A stretch of 64,000 nt of DNA, from assembly GCA_964480455.1 (NCBI GenBank), contig CAYZQI010000003.1:1-64000 (forward strand), given 5' to 3'. This document shows, piece by piece, positions 52,476 through 60,979 of the stretch. How positions within the stretch are numbered: position 1 is the stretch's first letter; every line of letters starts with the position of its first letter. Below the pieces are notes generated by a model. That model saw nothing but the letters and a program-made list of their open reading frames with translations, was not told where the DNA came from and did no database searches. This DNA is from JAABSX01 sp964480455 (lineage in GTDB: Bacteria > Bacteroidota > Bacteroidia > Cytophagales > Microscillaceae). A program made the translations under genes and the position numbers.

Positions 52476-52681
52476 CAGATTATTTAGTGTAAATGTGCAT
52501 TGTGGGGCTTAATTATTACTTTTCAGGCGTCAATTATGATAACTACTTGGCTACCAACAACTTGCAAAGGGTATGGTTATGCTTTAAGTTATGGTAGATA
52601 CTTTAAATACCTTTTTGGTTATGTACAACAAAAGATTGAATACAGTTTGTACCCAATCTTGTTGCTTATTTTTTGCTAGAT

Positions 52682-53485
52682 TTAGTCTGCGTCTTTGGCA
52701 GCAGTTTCTTCTACTGTTTCGGCTTGGGTGCTTTTTTCTGCATCTGCTGCACGTTTAGCATTCTCTTCTTCTTGCATTTTTTGGTCGTCTTTATCTTTCT
52801 TACGCTCAGAGAGTCCTTCTTCTACTGCTTCTGCAATTACCTTTAAGATAAGACTGATAGACTTGTAGGCATCATCATTGGCAGGGATAGGGAAATCTAT
52901 TGTATTAGGGTTAGAGTTGGTATCTACAATTCCAATCACTGGGATTCCTAATTTCTTAGCCTCAGCTACTGCGATGTGTTCACGCTTGATATCTACTACA
53001 AAAAGGGCTGCGGGCGGGCGAGAAAGGTCAGCAATTCCTCCGAGTAATTTTTCTAATTTTTCGCGTTCACGTGTAACTGTAAGTCGTTCTCGCTTTGCCA
53101 AATTTTTGAAAGACTCTTCTTTCATCATTTTGTCAATAGAGGACATTTTTTTGAGTGACTTTCGCACGGTTGCAAAATTGGTGAGCATACCGCCAAGCCA
53201 GCGTTCGGTTACGAAAGGCATCTTGAGCTCGCGGGCGTGCTGCGAGACAATGTCTTGTGCTTGTTTTTTGGTAGCCACAAACATCACTCTCTTGCCCGAG
53301 CGCACAATGCTTTTGATGGCATTGCCGGCTTCTTGCAAGCACACTAAGGTTTTGTTGATGTCTATGATGTGGATACCGTTTTTTTCCATGAAGATGTAAG
53401 GAGCCATTTTGGGGTCCCACTTGCGGGTGAGGTGTCCGAAATGAACGCCAGCATCTAAGAGGTCTTTATATTCTACTTGTGCCAT
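52682..53485 (-). CDS. rpsB: 30S ribosomal protein S2
   Basis: 267 aa. Motifs: LLDAGVHFGHLTRKWDPKMAPYIF, ERWLGGMLTNF and the RxxxALFVVDIKREHIAVAEAKKLGIPV block. An acidic/Lys-rich tail (after about residue 225) ends AAKDAD. Last gene of rplM-rpsI-rpsB, all minus. Confidence 0.97.
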   Translation of the reverse strand: MAQVEYKDLLDAGVHFGHLTRKWDPKMAPYIFMEKNGIHIIDINKTLVCLQEAGNAIKSIVRSGKRVMFVATKKQAQDIVSQHARELKMPFVTERWLGGMLTNFATVRKSLKKMSSIDKMMKEESFKNLAKRERLTVTREREKLEKLLGGIADLSRPPAALFVVDIKREHIAVAEAKKLGIPVIGIVDTNSNPNTIDFPIPANDDAYKSISLILKVIAEAVEEGLSERKKDKDDQKMQEEENAKRAADAEKSTQAETVEETAAKDAD

Positions 53486-53510
53486 GTTTCTTTGAAAAAT
53501 AAATTATCAA

Positions 53511-53909
53511 TTATCGTTTACTAAACTGGAAGCGGCGGCGAGCCTTGCGGCGACCATACTTCTTACGTTCTACCATTCTTGAGTCACGCGTTAGAAAGCC
53601 TTCTTTTTTCAAGGCGGGGCGGTGCTCAGCGTTGTATTCACATAATGCGCGCGAGATACCCATACGGATAGCCTCGGCTTGACCAGTGAAACCTCCTCCA
53701 GTTACATTGATAATGATATCAAATTCTTGGATTGATTCTAGCAGGGCGAGCGGTTGCTGTATTTTGGTTTGCAATACCTCAATAGGGAAATACTCTTTGT
53801 AGTCGCGTTTATTGACTTTAATTTCTCCCTTTCCCGGCTTCAAATAAACACGTGCTACCGATGTTTTTCGGCGACCTACCGTGTTGATTACGTCTTTCAC
53901 TTCACTCAT
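53511..53909 (-). CDS. rpsI: 30S ribosomal protein S9
   Basis: 132 aa. Starts MSEVKDVINTVGRRKTSVARVYL, has GGGFTGQAEAIRMGISRAL and the diagnostic C-terminus ERKKYGRRKARRRFQFSKR, whose last residues reach the P-site tRNA. 27 nt after rplM, 25 nt before rpsB. Confidence 0.98.
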   Translation of the reverse strand: MSEVKDVINTVGRRKTSVARVYLKPGKGEIKVNKRDYKEYFPIEVLQTKIQQPLALLESIQEFDIIINVTGGGFTGQAEAIRMGISRALCEYNAEHRPALKKEGFLTRDSRMVERKKYGRRKARRRFQFSKR

Positions 53910-53936
53910 TTGCCGTTTTTTTCTTTAATTTTTGAG

Positions 53937-54389
53937 TTATAATTTGAATTCTATTTTTTCGGGTTGTTGTGCCTCATGTGGGTGTTGTGTGCCTTCATAG
54001 ACGTGCAAGTTGTGGAAAATCTTATCTCCCAAGCGGTTTTTGGGCAACATTCCCTTGACTGCTTTCTCGATGATGATGGTAGAAGACTTTTTGTTGGCTA
54101 TTTCACGTGGACTTGTAAAACGCTGCCCGCCGGGATACCCTGTATGGCGCACATATACTTTATTTGTCCATTTTTTACCAGTAAGGCGGATTTTATCGGC
54201 ATTAATCACAATCACGTTGTCGCCACAATCCACGTGGGGTGTATAATTGGTTTTGTTTTTGCCCATAATCACTTTTGCAATCTGACTTGCAAGTCGCCCT
54301 AGTACTTTCCCCTCGGCATCTACCAAAACCCACTTCTTATCTACGGTGTCTTTATTTGCCGAAATTGTTTTGTAACTTAATGTATCCAC
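53937..54389 (-). CDS. rplM: 50S ribosomal protein L13
   Basis: 150 aa. WVLVDAEGKVLGRLASQIAKVI, NADKIRLTGKKW and VKGMLPKNRLGDKIFHNLHVY are L13 signatures. First gene of a three-gene ribosomal operon with the promoter at 54436-54466. Confidence 0.98.
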   Translation of the reverse strand: MDTLSYKTISANKDTVDKKWVLVDAEGKVLGRLASQIAKVIMGKNKTNYTPHVDCGDNVIVINADKIRLTGKKWTNKVYVRHTGYPGGQRFTSPREIANKKSSTIIIEKAVKGMLPKNRLGDKIFHNLHVYEGTQHPHEAQQPEKIEFKL

Positions 54390-54435
54390 TTTGCTATGGT
54401 TTTATAAAATTGACTGCTTTTCTTTAAAATGAGTG

Positions 54436-54466
54436 CAAAGCTAAGGCTTTATTCGCTGTTTTGCAA
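54436..54466 (-). promoter_or_regulatory. Promoter of rplM-rpsI-rpsB
   Basis: Read on the minus strand: TTG, a 20-nt spacer, then TAGCTTTG. Same structure as the rplC promoter. The predicted start is about 40 nt upstream of the rplM ATG. Confidence 0.65.
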
Positions 54467-54505
54467 CCTATTGTCTTTTTTTTTATAAAAAAGAATCTAT
54501 GAGAT

Positions 54506-56068
54506 TTATTTTTGGACATATACCTCATACTGATAGGTAATTTCTTTGCTTTCTCCTTTTTTGAGGGGGATTTCCCATTCTACTTTGTATCGCTCATTCA
54601 TCAAGTCGTATTGGTTGAATACCTTGTCGCTTTTCCATTTTTCATTACATTCAGTAGGCTTACCCACTATCTGTCGGTCTATGTTGAGTGTAATGTCTCT
54701 ATTATGATAGTTGATGACTTCTATTTTTGACTCTACCGTTACAAGGTCATAAAAGACTTTGTCTCTTTTTTTCTTATTCTCTACTCTTGAGTTTTCTTTT
54801 TCTGAGTCTTTTACTACGATAGAGGGCGATACAGTAAGTTTAATTTTTGTTTTCGCGCCTACGGGTGTATAGTTAAGTTTGTCTTGGCTGAGTGGCTTAC
54901 TGATTTTGTTGAGTTGTTTGGTAAGCAATACAGTGCCTGTAGTCCAAGGGAGTTTTGAGTCGTTTTTCAGCCTGATAGAGTGCCAGACTTGGTTGCTTGA
55001 GTTGATGGTGGCGTAAGTAGAAGAATAATAATTTTTGGCAGTGCTTGCAGTAAGATTTACTTCATAAATATCTTCGTACTCTGTATCCAATACCAGTATA
55101 TCATACAGTCCTCTTCCACCCTTTTTGAGTGAAATATTCTGGGCTTTGTAAAAAAATAAGTCCTCAGCCTGCTCACCTTCTAGCTCTATGGGTGTGTAAT
55201 CAAAGTCATCTAGGTCTTCATTCACAGCTATATTGGCAAAACTTTGCGTGGTGATGTCGCCTCTTCTCATATTGGCATAGGCTCTATTGCCTTGAGGCTG
55301 ATTGCTGTAGGTGTTGAGTGTACTAATAAAGCTCATCATATCTTGGCTACTCACCAAGGGCGATGCTAAGTAGGTATAAGCAAAATTGGGGATACCTACC
55401 ACAAAATCAATATTTGCATTTTCTATATCTTCGCTGTCGTTGAGAAGGCTTGCCCTGAGTACAAGTTTGGCTTTGTTGTCTTCTTTGAGTTCTATGGCGT
55501 AGTTGGGTAGCCAAGAGATGCCTTTTTGCAAATACATCATGCTTATGCTCTGCTTTGCTTTGGCTTGGCTCAGTTCGATTTCTATTACTTTTTTATTTTG
55601 CTTTACTTCATAGCTCATATTAGGTTGGCTTTTTAGTTCTAATAGTTCTACTTGTGCAGGGTTTAGGCTAAACCAAGTACCTGAAACTGTTTGAAAAACC
55701 AGAATATTTTTCTCCATTTTAAAGATAGTGCCTTCATACGATTTATTGTCTTTGAGTGTAATCTTGGCAGCTTTGCCCACATTTGCCAAAAGAATGGTTT
55801 CCAAAGAAGAAACATCATTCTTTTTGCTTAACTCTTTTGTTTGACTATTAACGCTTTTGATGGTGTTGGTTGGCGCATAAAACCAAAGTGTGCCAAAGGT
55901 AGCTTGTGGAATTTCCTCTAGGGTAGCTACGCCTTTGTTTGCTGCTAACTGAATTTCCTTCACCACAAAGGCAGTCCCGTTTTTGAAAGCAGAAATATGT
56001 GTCTGCGCAAAGAGTGTATAAGTCTGAAATACACTCAAAAAGATGAAAACAAAGCTATTTCTTTTCAT
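54506..56068 (-). CDS. Secreted DUF4139 domain protein
   Basis: 520 aa from the ATG at 56068 (an in-frame upstream start gives 540). Signal peptide MKRNSFVFIFLS...TLFAQ. N-terminal beta region with the mucoidy-inhibitor type GVATLEEIP...TLWFYAPTN, then the DUF4139 core (SISMMYLQKGISWLPNYAIEL and VDFVVGIPNFAY) and the DRQIVGKPTE ... KGESKEITYQYEVYV C-terminus. Function unknown; exported. It is divergent from the SDR gene. Confidence 0.8.
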   Translation of the reverse strand: MKRNSFVFIFLSVFQTYTLFAQTHISAFKNGTAFVVKEIQLAANKGVATLEEIPQATFGTLWFYAPTNTIKSVNSQTKELSKKNDVSSLETILLANVGKAAKITLKDNKSYEGTIFKMEKNILVFQTVSGTWFSLNPAQVELLELKSQPNMSYEVKQNKKVIEIELSQAKAKQSISMMYLQKGISWLPNYAIELKEDNKAKLVLRASLLNDSEDIENANIDFVVGIPNFAYTYLASPLVSSQDMMSFISTLNTYSNQPQGNRAYANMRRGDITTQSFANIAVNEDLDDFDYTPIELEGEQAEDLFFYKAQNISLKKGGRGLYDILVLDTEYEDIYEVNLTASTAKNYYSSTYATINSSNQVWHSIRLKNDSKLPWTTGTVLLTKQLNKISKPLSQDKLNYTPVGAKTKIKLTVSPSIVVKDSEKENSRVENKKKRDKVFYDLVTVESKIEVINYHNRDITLNIDRQIVGKPTECNEKWKSDKVFNQYDLMNERYKVEWEIPLKKGESKEITYQYEVYVQK

Positions 56069-56183
56069 AATTTTATCAAATGTTAGGTAATAAGTAACTC
56101 GTATGTCGTAAGTTTTGACAACTAACAAACCTACGAATTAAAAATGGTTTTAAATAGGAAATAACCCATAAAAAAGCAAAAAA

Positions 56184-57056
56184 ATGAACAAAATACTCAT
56201 CACAGGTGCCACGGGCAATGTAGGCTTGGCTACACTCAAAGCACTCAAAGAATTTGGTGCTGAACTCGACCTCGTGGCAGGGGTAAGAGATATAAAAAAG
56301 GCTCAAGCACCGCTCAATGACTACACTAAAAACCTTGTTTATTTTGATTTTACGGACTTAAGCAGCTTTGATAAAGCATTTGCAGACTGTGAGGTTTTGT
56401 TTCTACTGCGTCCTCCTCAAATTTCAGCAGTCAGAAAATACTTCCAACCTTTGATGACCTCGGCAAAAAAAAACAACATAAAACATATCGTCTTTTTATC
56501 GGTACAAGGGGCTGAAAACAGTAGCTTTATCCCTCATCATAAAATAGAAAAACTCATTGTAGAAAGCCAAATTCCTTATACTTTTCTACGCCCTGCTTAC
56601 TTTATGCAAAACTTTACAACCACACTGCGCCACGAGTTACTTCATAAAAATCGTGTGTTTTTGCCCGCAGGTAAAGCAAAGTTCACTTTGATTGACATAG
56701 AAGATGTTGGTCTTGTTGCTGCACAAGTAATTATGCAAACTGAAAAGTACAAAAACCAAGCTTTTGCACTCACCAATGATGAGCAACTTGATTTTCAAAC
56801 AATGACACAAATCATCAACCAACAGACGGGAAAGCATTACGAATATATTTCTCCTAATTTGCTTCGTTTTTTCATAGCAAAAAAGAAAGATAAAGTACCG
56901 ACTATGTTCATTCTTGTAATGATTATGCTACATTATCTCCCTAGATTTCAAAGAATCTCTCCCACCAGCCAATGGGTTAAAAAGATTACAGGAAAAACGC
57001 CTACTCGCTTTGTAGAGTTTGTTGAGCAGTCTCAAGCACAGCTTAGGAAAGATTAA
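56184..57056 (+). CDS. NmrA-like atypical SDR oxidoreductase
   Basis: 290 aa. NAD(P)-binding GATGNVGLATLK at about 8-19, LRPAYFMQNF and FTLIDIEDVGLVAAQVI, the pattern of NmrA/azoreductase-like atypical SDRs. Lacks the classical Tyr-x3-Lys. May be a reductase or a redox sensor; substrate unknown. Stands alone. Confidence 0.85.
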   Translation: MNKILITGATGNVGLATLKALKEFGAELDLVAGVRDIKKAQAPLNDYTKNLVYFDFTDLSSFDKAFADCEVLFLLRPPQISAVRKYFQPLMTSAKKNNIKHIVFLSVQGAENSSFIPHHKIEKLIVESQIPYTFLRPAYFMQNFTTTLRHELLHKNRVFLPAGKAKFTLIDIEDVGLVAAQVIMQTEKYKNQAFALTNDEQLDFQTMTQIINQQTGKHYEYISPNLLRFFIAKKKDKVPTMFILVMIMLHYLPRFQRISPTSQWVKKITGKTPTRFVEFVEQSQAQLRKD

Positions 57057-57125
57057 ATTATGGGTTGTGAAATGTGATTCTCTAAGGCCATCATTATCAG
57101 TAGCTTATACATAAAAATAACTGAA

Positions 57126-57215
57126 AGGGTGCAAGTCAAATTTCCCTTTTTAGCCACCTCAGCACTTCCCTCTCCACAAGAGAGGAGATAAGGGAGTCAA
57201 TTTGAATTGCACCCT
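57126..57215. repeat. Small palindromic element (MITE-like)
   Basis: AGGGTGCAA at 57126-57134 and TTGCACCCT at 57207-57215 are exact inverted repeats; the flanking inner bases (TCAAATT/AATTTGA) continue the pairing with a mismatch. The inside has a nested CCTCTC-N5-GAGAGG hairpin. Non-coding, 70 nt after the SDR stop. Confidence 0.65.
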
Positions 57216-57277
57216 AACCGAAATTATTATTTACATTTTCCTTATCAAGTCTTAAAAATATACCTTGGCACGTAAAT

Positions 57278-57751
57278 TTATGCATTGCCTAATTTCGTAT
57301 TATCTGCTGTATGGGCATTTTTTTCTGATAAAACCTTTTCTCTTTCAATGATGGTCTCAAGCGTAGTCGCTTTCAGAATTGCTAGGGTATTGTCCCTTAA
57401 GTTGATGAATACATCTCTGATACCACACACATCTTCATGCTTACACTCCTCGCATTTTTCATAAAAAAGTAAACTTACACAAGGCAACATAGCAATCGGC
57501 CCATCAATGGCGCGCATCACATCTACCATATTAACCGCTTCGGGTGCTTTGAGCAAGTAATAACCTCCTCCTTTTCCTTTTTTACTTCCTAAGAAAGCGT
57601 TTTTTTTCAGTTCTAGTAAAATAGACTCTAAGAACTTTTGCGGAATATTCTCTTCTGCAGCTATTTCACTGATAAGAATAGGGCCTTGTTTGTACTTTCG
57701 GGCAAGATAGACAAGGGCATTGATGGCATACTTTGCTTTTCTAGAAATCAT
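57278..57751 (-). CDS. Rrf2-family transcriptional regulator with cluster cysteines
   Basis: 157 aa from the ATG at 57751; an upstream start would add 19 aa without support. Starts MISRKAKYAINALVYLARKY with the winged-helix ISEIAAEENIPQKFLESIL and KGKGGGYYLLKAP wing. Cys91, Cys100, Cys103 and Cys109 match the cluster-ligand region of IscR/NsrR-type regulators, so it may carry an Fe-S cluster. Target unknown. Confidence 0.88.
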   Translation of the reverse strand: MISRKAKYAINALVYLARKYKQGPILISEIAAEENIPQKFLESILLELKKNAFLGSKKGKGGGYYLLKAPEAVNMVDVMRAIDGPIAMLPCVSLLFYEKCEECKHEDVCGIRDVFINLRDNTLAILKATTLETIIEREKVLSEKNAHTADNTKLGNA

Positions 57752-57924
57752 TTTTAAACTTGGGCTATTGTTTTTTACAAGAATATACAAAAACAAGCAA
57801 TTAATCAATTTTTAGAAAGAATTTCTGTCTATGTCTTGTTTATAGATTGATGTCTTTAAACTCGTCATCTCTCTTAATTTGTTACTTGAAAACAACTGTG
57901 TTTCTAAACCAAAAATAATTCAAG

Positions 57925-58176
57925 ATGAACTACCAATCCATTGCTTGTGAGCTATATGACCAATTGGAAATATGGGCTATGCGAAAGGTAAACCTAGAAA
58001 TTACTTACCTTACCAAAGAAGGCACTGTGAGGGTCATTAAAGACCAAGTTAGTACACTCAAAACGCTGGAAGGAGCCGAATATGCAGTGCTTGCTAGTAG
58101 GCAAATGCTACGCCTTGACCATATCTTGCAAATCAACGGGCTGCCTTTTGAGGTAACTTGTAAGCTTAGGAGTTAA
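57925..58176 (+). CDS. Rof-like Rho-binding antiterminator
   Basis: 83 aa, no TM. Pattern YQSIACELYDQLEIWAMRK...GTVRVIKDQV.TLKTLEGAEYAVLA..QMLRLDHILQING fits the Rof/YaeO family, which binds Rho and lowers Rho termination. The family call is from memory of the pattern; the start is supported by its good position. It is divergent from the Rrf2 gene and upstream of a hypothetical gene by 78 nt. Confidence 0.6.
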   Translation: MNYQSIACELYDQLEIWAMRKVNLEITYLTKEGTVRVIKDQVSTLKTLEGAEYAVLASRQMLRLDHILQINGLPFEVTCKLRS

Positions 58177-58254
58177 ATTGAGGCTTTGTGCTATATCAGA
58201 GAGAACAAAAACATAAACTTAAATCACCTCAACTATACACTAATCAAGGTCAAT

Positions 58255-58752
58255 ATGAAAATTATCGCATCATCATCAAACAGAAACTTCACTATTGAAG
58301 AAGAAAATCAAACCCTTGTAAAAGTAAAATACAAAAACTGGCTATCAAGTACAGCCACGACTGAGTTTGAGAACAATACCATCGAGATTAAGCCCAAAAG
58401 TTTATGGCATAACAAATACCTTATTTTCAAAAATCAACAAAAAAAAGGGGAAATCACCCGAAATTGGAAAGGTCAGTTTATCATCTCTCTTGCCAAAGAT
58501 GAATTTGAGAAGGAAGAATATCTTTTTAAAACACAAGGCTTCTGGAAACAGAAATTCACATTACTAAATAAGAAAGAAAATGTTGTTTTTGTGCTTTGCC
58601 CCTCTTTTAGTTGGTGGAGGTTGGCTTACAGCTATAAAATTGAGCATACATCAAAAACATACACAAAACACGCATCAATTGAATTGCTTATTTACTGCGG
58701 TTTTAGTACGAATAAAATCGTGAGTGCAAGGGCAGCAGCAGCAGCAAGTTAA
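58255..58752 (+). CDS. Hypothetical protein
   Basis: 165 aa from the ATG at 58255 (a TTG frame start at 58186 adds 23 weak residues). Starts MKIIASSSNRNFTIEEENQT; beta-rich with many Lys and Trp (NWKGQFIISL, FWKQKFTLL), perhaps a DUF-like tandem WD/PH-type fold. It ends with a poly-Ala run (ARAAAAAS). I do not recognise a family. Confidence 0.5.
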   Translation: MKIIASSSNRNFTIEEENQTLVKVKYKNWLSSTATTEFENNTIEIKPKSLWHNKYLIFKNQQKKGEITRNWKGQFIISLAKDEFEKEEYLFKTQGFWKQKFTLLNKKENVVFVLCPSFSWWRLAYSYKIEHTSKTYTKHASIELLIYCGFSTNKIVSARAAAAAS

Positions 58753-58787
58753 ATCTTGTACGAAACGCCTTTACAAGGCTTTTCAGC

Positions 58788-58809
58788 ACCCTACCTTTGA
58801 GGGTAGGGT
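58788..58809 (+). terminator. Hairpin after the 58255 gene
   Basis: 8-bp perfect stem ACCCTACC/GGTAGGGT with a 6-nt loop, 36 nt after the hypothetical gene stop, followed by TTGGGT; a weak terminator. The rest of 58810-59096 shows nothing else. Confidence 0.4.
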
Positions 58810-59096
58810 TTGGGTCTAATGAACAAGACTTTTTCAGCATACACAATTAATCAGGGACTACCTTGATAAATTTAGTTCATAAGTTACTGATAATGAAACA
58901 ACTAGCAATTCATAATTAAAAATTCACTTAGTAAGGGTGGCTGGATTTAGTTTTTGAATGAATTGAGCGTAAATACAACAAAAAGGCTTTGATTTTCGAA
59001 ACTAGAGCTTGTGTTTTACCTACACTATATCTCTACAAAGCAAACGAATTGCTCGGTCGACCGTTAAGACTCAGATAAAGAATAAACAAGAAGTAC

Positions 59097-59642
59097 ATGC
59101 AACTAGGAAAACTACCTCCTCATGGTAAAATACCTGATAAAATCATTGAATATCTTGGAGGGTATTTTAGCTTTACTGAGCAATTGAAATTAGGAGGAAC
59201 AGGCTCTGTAAGATTTGTATATGAACTTGGCATTGAAGAGTTTGATGACATAAAAAAAATGTCCTCTGGACTAGATTTTATATCAATAGAATTACTGCAA
59301 GAAGGTTTGGTATTTAGGCTCAACAAGCAATCTCAATTTAGATTCTGTGCATTGAGGTATAAAGAACTCAAGCAGATTGATTTTATTACCGAAAAAACTA
59401 CAGATTTTGTAGGAAGAAGTAAGCAAATTACTTACGAAGCTAACATCTATTTTAAGATTTCTAAATCACAGTTTAGACTGCGACTAGTTAATTGTAACTA
59501 CAAAAAAGGTCTTGCTTTTTTTCATAAATCACCTATAAAATATTACTGTAATTTTAGCACTGTAAAGAGAACTTATATCTCAAACAATAGAAATAGTAGC
59601 CTTCTTCAACTTTTGTTGTATTTTTTATTCAGTGGCGATTAG
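59097..59642 (+). CDS. Hypothetical protein
   Basis: 181 aa from a good ATG at 59097, 344 nt after the previous gene. No TM helix except a weak hydrophobic C-terminus (LLQLLLYFLF). Starts MQLGKLPPHGKIPDKIIEYL; Lys-, Phe- and Tyr-rich. No family recognised. Base composition is AT-rich. It ends just before the terminator of the converging efflux operon. Confidence 0.5.
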   Translation: MQLGKLPPHGKIPDKIIEYLGGYFSFTEQLKLGGTGSVRFVYELGIEEFDDIKKMSSGLDFISIELLQEGLVFRLNKQSQFRFCALRYKELKQIDFITEKTTDFVGRSKQITYEANIYFKISKSQFRLRLVNCNYKKGLAFFHKSPIKYYCNFSTVKRTYISNNRNSSLLQLLLYFLFSGD

Positions 59643-59652
59643 TCGTAAAAAA

Positions 59653-59696
59653 ACCTTCAACAACAAAATATTTGATAAATTTTTGTTGTTGAAGGT
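59653..59696 (-). terminator. Strong terminator of the efflux operon
   Basis: 16-bp perfect stem ACCTTCAACAACAAAA/TTTTGTTGTTGAAGGT with a 12-nt loop; on the minus strand it is followed by a run of T (complement of 59647-59653). It lies 28 nt after the fusion-protein stop and also overlaps the 3' end of the plus-strand gene. Confidence 0.85.
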
Positions 59697-59723
59697 CAAA
59701 AAGTGCTCAATAAATCTACTAGA

Positions 59724-60878
59724 CTAGTTATTAGCCACATCAGGCTTATCTCCCTCTTTGCTCAATGGAATTTTGATTTTGTCTTTTTTCTCTACACCAC
59801 TCAATACTTCTACATTGATTCCATCAGAGATACCTGTCTTGATGTAGCGTTTTTCAAATTTTTGTGGAGCAGTTTCTATTTCTACATAAATACTGTCTTT
59901 GCTGTTTTTGCCTTTGGTAGCAAACTGAAGCATACTTTCTTTGATTGCCAAGATTTTGTTCTTCTTCTCTAAGACAATATCGGCATTGGCACTGTAGCCT
60001 GCGCGGATAAAGTCTTTGTCAGACAATAAAATCTGCGCTCTGATGTCAAACTTTACTGCGCCTTCTTCTACTACGCCTTTGGGTGCAATGTACTCGAGTG
60101 TTGCCTTGAAAGTGCGCCCGTCGATGGCTCCTATGTTCAAGACGAGTTCCATACCTTCTTTAAGTTTGCCTACTTCTGACTCATCAATTTTGCCTTCAAA
60201 CACCAAAGAACTCATATCCGCAATCGTGGCAATGGTTGTACCTTCATTAAAATTGTTACGCTCTACTACCGAAGCCCCTACTTTGAGCGGCACATCTAGC
60301 ACCATACCCTCTACTGTAGAATACACCTCATTAGAGATAGCTCCTGAGTTCTGCAAAATGCCTTGGCGGACTAGGTTCAGGTTTTTCTCGGCAGTAATGA
60401 CCGATTCTTTGGAGGTGTTGTAATCCAGCAAAAATTGATTGTATTCACGCTCAGAGATGACCTTTTGGTCATAGAGTTTTTTCTGGCGGTCAAGTTCAAC
60501 CTTGGCATTGCTGTTAGAGATTTTGGCACTCTCAAGGCTATTTCTAGCACTGTTAAGGTTGATTTGGTCGGCATTGCTGCCCGAAAGACTTTGCACCAAT
60601 CTGATGCGTGCAATAATTTGTCCTTTGCTGACTTTCTCGCCTGGCTCTACAAAGAGTTCTTCTATTACGCCCGAAGCTTGTGGCTTGAGGGTAATTTCTT
60701 TGCGCGGCACAATAGAGCCTGTGGCTACGGTTTTGCGTGTGATGTCGGTTACAAAAGGAGCTTCTGTTTTATACACTACGGGGTCTTGCTTAGATTTTCC
60801 ATAGAAATAAAATCCTAGCCAAACAGAAACTGCTACAAAAAGGATTATAAAAATGCCTAAAAATATTTTTCGTATCAT
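59724..60878 (-). CDS. Periplasmic membrane-fusion protein of an ABC efflux system
   Basis: 384 aa. N-terminal TM helix (IFLGIFIILFVAVSVWLGFYF), biotinyl-lipoyl-like domain (KPQASGVIEELFVEPGEKVSKGQII), long alpha-hairpin coiled coil (about 110-200) and beta-barrel domain. HlyD/MacA family. The operon order with a MacB/FtsX permease at 62048 suggests a MacAB-like efflux or lipoprotein/peptide export complex. Confidence 0.88.
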   Translation of the reverse strand: MIRKIFLGIFIILFVAVSVWLGFYFYGKSKQDPVVYKTEAPFVTDITRKTVATGSIVPRKEITLKPQASGVIEELFVEPGEKVSKGQIIARIRLVQSLSGSNADQINLNSARNSLESAKISNSNAKVELDRQKKLYDQKVISEREYNQFLLDYNTSKESVITAEKNLNLVRQGILQNSGAISNEVYSTVEGMVLDVPLKVGASVVERNNFNEGTTIATIADMSSLVFEGKIDESEVGKLKEGMELVLNIGAIDGRTFKATLEYIAPKGVVEEGAVKFDIRAQILLSDKDFIRAGYSANADIVLEKKNKILAIKESMLQFATKGKNSKDSIYVEIETAPQKFEKRYIKTGISDGINVEVLSGVEKKDKIKIPLSKEGDKPDVANN

Positions 60879-60910
60879 GGTTTTATTTTATTGTTAGTTA
60901 TAAATTACTG

Positions 60911-60955
60911 AGTTAATAAGTTATTTAGTCATTGGTTAATTGGTCATTAGTCATT
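60911..60955. repeat. Degenerate heptamer repeats (TTAGTCA/TTGGTCA type)
   Basis: Variants of AGTCATTGGTTAATTGGTCA repeat in the gap between the fusion protein and the next gene. Like the longer cluster at 61911-62018. Confidence 0.55.
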
Positions 60956-60979
60956 CCCCCTTCGGAGGTTAGGGAGCTG

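Noticed and set aside
59041..59096. GGTCGACC palindrome before the 59097 gene as operator
   Set aside because: An 8-bp site is too short to be significant on its own.
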